The notes beneath the pieces are model-generated. The model made no database searches. It was not told where the DNA came from and was given only the letters and a program-made list of their open reading frames with translations. A DNA stretch of 64,000 nt from JACKAQ01 sp020634975 [NCBI: Calditrichia bacterium] (GTDB lineage Bacteria; Calditrichota; Calditrichia; RBG-13-44-9). The stretch covers positions 2,046,001 through 2,110,000 of the forward strand of contig JACKAQ010000001.1 in assembly GCA_020634975.1 (NCBI GenBank), in the 5' to 3' direction. Positions within the stretch are counted from its first letter, which is position 1, and each line of letters opens with the position of its first letter. Position numbers and translations under genes: made by a program. Of the stretch, positions 62,107-64,000 are shown in pieces.

Positions 62107-63690
62107 TTATCTGAACGAAATAACCAAAATGGTTGTGGTGACTAAAAGGATAATCGAAAGCACCCGGTAATTTTTATACCAGGGCAGGCTGCGAAGCTCA
62201 TGTGTTTCGGCATTATAAAATGCTTTTGTCCAAACGAGCGCCGTTGCCTGATTCGCATTTGCGGGTGTAGTGAACAAGCTGCCCACAATCAAAATTATGG
62301 TGCATAACACAAACAAAATGGGTGCGATATATAGAAAATGTATCGACAGGATACCGGCAACTTCGTTCATGTAAAAGAAAGCGCTACCCGCCATCAGTCC
62401 AAATACGAGTGAATAAAATGCACCTTTTTCGTTCGCCCGTTTCCAGAAAATGCCAACCAAAAACATTGCAACAACCGGCGGCACAGTATAAGAGAGCACT
62501 TTTTGGAGGTATTTGAAAAGCGACCCAAAGTTTTCGATTTGGGGTGCCCACAGTGCAGCCAAAACCATAAACCCGAAGGTAACCCACCGACCAACTTTCA
62601 TGAGCGCTTCGCTGGAGAGGTCCGGGCGATGTTTCTGGATAAAGTCCATTGTGATAAGTGTAGAAGCGGAATTTAGCGTTGAATCTATTTGGGACATGAG
62701 TGCGGCAATAAACCCGGCTAACACCAGCCCCAACAAACCGGCCGGTAGTAAATCGAACATTAGCGTTGGATAAACCATGTCTGCCTTGGGTAGTTCCGGG
62801 TAAAGGAGGATTGCCATCGTTCCCGGTAAAACCATAACAAACAGAACGGGTAATTTCAGCAATCCTGCAAACAGGCTGCCAATACGACCATGCCAGATAT
62901 CTTTTGCGCTCAAAACGCGCTGCATCATAAACTGGTTGGTGCACCAGAAATAAAATCCGAGAATCGGAAGTCCGGTTAACAATCCCAGCCAGGGCACGCC
63001 GGGATCGTCTAACGGACGAATCAAGCTTAATTTTTCCGGCGAAACCTGGCTGATGATGGCATCCCAACCGCCTATTTGAAAAAATGCTGTAATGGTAATG
63101 GTGACCGCGCCGATGAGCAACAAAATTGTTTGGATGGCATCGGTATAAATAACGGCTGCCAAGCCTCCGGCAATGGTATATGCACCGGCAACAACGGCTA
63201 AAACGGAAATGGTTTGCCACATCGGGATTTCCGGGAAAACCAGCTTTAGCAACAATGCGCCAGCATACAAGCTTCCGGCGGTATCAACAACTATGTTAAG
63301 AAATAGTGTCAGGATGGAAAAGTATGTGCGAGCTCTGCCATCATACCGTAATTCCAGAAACTCGGGCATGGTGTAAACTTTGGAGCGGAGAATGAACGGT
63401 AGGAAAAATATCACAAAAAATACCAGAATGATAACGGCGAACCATTCATAATTAAACACCGAAATCCCTGTGCTGTAAGCATCGCCGGCCAAGCCGATAA
63501 GTGTTGTGCTGGAAATGTTTGATGCAAACAATGACAGACCGATAAACGGCCAAATCATCGATCTTCCGGCTAAAAAATAATCTTCGGCTGTATGATGTTT
63601 TGAACCTAATCGCAAGCCCAGCCAAAGCACAAATACGATATACAGTCCAATGATTACTAAATCAATGGTGTGTAGGGTAAAATTCGGCAT
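62107..63690 (-). CDS. Sodium:solute symporter (SSS family, sugar-type)
   Basis: About 527 residues with 13-14 membrane helices. The SSS signatures are present: GGLAAVIYTDAIQTILLL near 180 and MSQIDSTLNSASTLITMDF near 335, which favour sugar (SGLT/MioS-like) over proline or acetate. Likely co-transports sodium with a sugar or inositol across the inner membrane. AGGGATAACATT precedes the ATG at 63690; an earlier in-frame start ten codons before lacks this. It lies after the end of a TonB-dependent receptor gene, which may feed it from the outer membrane. Confidence 0.9.
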   Translation of the reverse strand: MPNFTLHTIDLVIIGLYIVFVLWLGLRLGSKHHTAEDYFLAGRSMIWPFIGLSLFASNISSTTLIGLAGDAYSTGISVFNYEWFAVIILVFFVIFFLPFILRSKVYTMPEFLELRYDGRARTYFSILTLFLNIVVDTAGSLYAGALLLKLVFPEIPMWQTISVLAVVAGAYTIAGGLAAVIYTDAIQTILLLIGAVTITITAFFQIGGWDAIISQVSPEKLSLIRPLDDPGVPWLGLLTGLPILGFYFWCTNQFMMQRVLSAKDIWHGRIGSLFAGLLKLPVLFVMVLPGTMAILLYPELPKADMVYPTLMFDLLPAGLLGLVLAGFIAALMSQIDSTLNSASTLITMDFIQKHRPDLSSEALMKVGRWVTFGFMVLAALWAPQIENFGSLFKYLQKVLSYTVPPVVAMFLVGIFWKRANEKGAFYSLVFGLMAGSAFFYMNEVAGILSIHFLYIAPILFVLCTIILIVGSLFTTPANANQATALVWTKAFYNAETHELRSLPWYKNYRVLSIILLVTTTILVISFR

Positions 63691-63731
63691 AATGTTATCC
63701 CTGGTGATTATGAGATGCATGTAAAATCATA

Positions 63732-63757
63732 CGCCCCGCACTGATTGATGCGGGGCG
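63732..63757. terminator. Hairpin between the receptor and the symporter gene
   Basis: A perfect 9-bp stem, CGCCCCGCA (63732-63740) and TGCGGGGCG (63749-63757). On the minus strand it follows the receptor stop by 15 bases and is followed by TATGATTTT, so it may end the receptor transcript or slow reading into the symporter. Confidence 0.65.
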
Positions 63758-63771
63758 CAGAAAAAAATAGT

Positions 63772-64000
63772 TTAGAAATTATAGCCAATTGTGAAGGATA
63801 CGGAACGACCGGGAATCGGCCTTGCGCGGACATAGTTAACCTGGTTATCTACGATGCTACCTTCTTCGCTTTCGGTAATGCCGATTGAGCTTAACAAATT
63901 GTTGCCATTTACCGATGCGTAAAGCAAACTGGTGATCTGATATCTCAGGAATGCGTTAATGTAAGCATAAGCCGGCAGAACCAGTTCGTTACTATCCTGT
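63772..64000 (-). CDS. TonB-dependent receptor, C-terminal end (partial)
   Basis: Reads in from the window's right edge. The last 75 residues before TAA 63772-63774 alternate as beta-strands: LPAYAYINAFLRYQIT, SLLYASVNGNNLLSSIGI and PGRSVSFTIGYNF, with a terminal Phe. The phrase V-N-G-N-N-L and the final F are typical of TonB-dependent receptors in which outer-membrane signals sit at the end. The rest of the gene is outside the window, so the ligand cannot be stated. Confidence 0.75.
   Translation of the reverse strand, partial: QDSNELVLPAYAYINAFLRYQITSLLYASVNGNNLLSSIGITESEEGSIVDNQVNYVRARPIPGRSVSFTIGYNF

Overview
The window is about 64 kb of bacterial chromosome, densely coding on both strands, with no prophage, insertion sequence, CRISPR array, rRNA or tRNA that I could recognise. 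The gene set points to a Gram-negative bacterium of the FCB superphylum. The evidence is an exported Asp-box protein ending in a type IX secretion (Por) sorting domain, several lipoproteins with short lipoboxes, an Omp85-type barrel, a TonB-dependent receptor, a fused alpha/beta E1 2-oxoacid dehydrogenase, a B12-dependent class II ribonucleotide reductase, and many TPR proteins. Calditrichota or a neighbouring phylum is my best guess. This is inference from style, not from a marker gene.

Layout. 0-8.7 kb: proC, an Asp-rich protein, trmH, then a 570-bp AT-rich gap with all the parts of a DnaA-dependent origin (DnaA boxes, five TAG trios, an AT-rich stretch). After it come a TPR protein, an Omp85-like barrel paired with a lipoprotein that carries kinase-fold motifs, and a sugar-nucleotide-type reductase. 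8.7-20 kb: an ABC1 kinase, a DUF1295 protein, a large exported TPR-CHAT protease-like protein with two tiny membrane-protein genes upstream, the Asp-box protein (reading frame broken inside its sorting domain), and the fused E1. 20-32 kb: class II RNR, an aminotransferase, nfuA, a BrnT/BrnA-type toxin-antitoxin pair, a radical SAM protein whose frame continues through an in-frame UGA into C-U-A-E-P with a SECIS-like hairpin just behind, glycerate kinase, a FolM-like SDR, mtnA and a TPR lipoprotein.

32-40 kb is a replication block on the minus strand, read as dnaN-recF-dciA-gyrB-gyrA and followed by rex; dnaA is absent from the window. 40-48 kb: a GAF-SpoIIE phosphatase, an endonuclease/exonuclease/phosphatase-family protein, a beta-propeller lipoprotein and an AddA-like helicase-nuclease. 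48-55 kb: an EamA transporter, a flippase-glycosyltransferase pair for surface polysaccharide, TPR and alpha/beta-hydrolase genes, and small unknowns. 55-64 kb is a carbohydrate block: a GH113-like glycosidase fused to a degenerate peptidase-like domain, a GH13-like protein, a PfkB sugar kinase, a sodium:solute symporter and the end of a TonB-dependent receptor.

Intergenic spaces carry several families of short palindromic or tandem repeats that recur at distant sites (8.7/53.3 kb, 10.2/27.3 kb, 37.5/49.0 kb). The most rewarding items are the predicted selenoprotein with its SECIS-like hairpin, the dnaA-less origin, the extracytoplasmic kinase-like lipoprotein with its Omp85 partner, and the tiny membrane proteins beside the CHAT protein.
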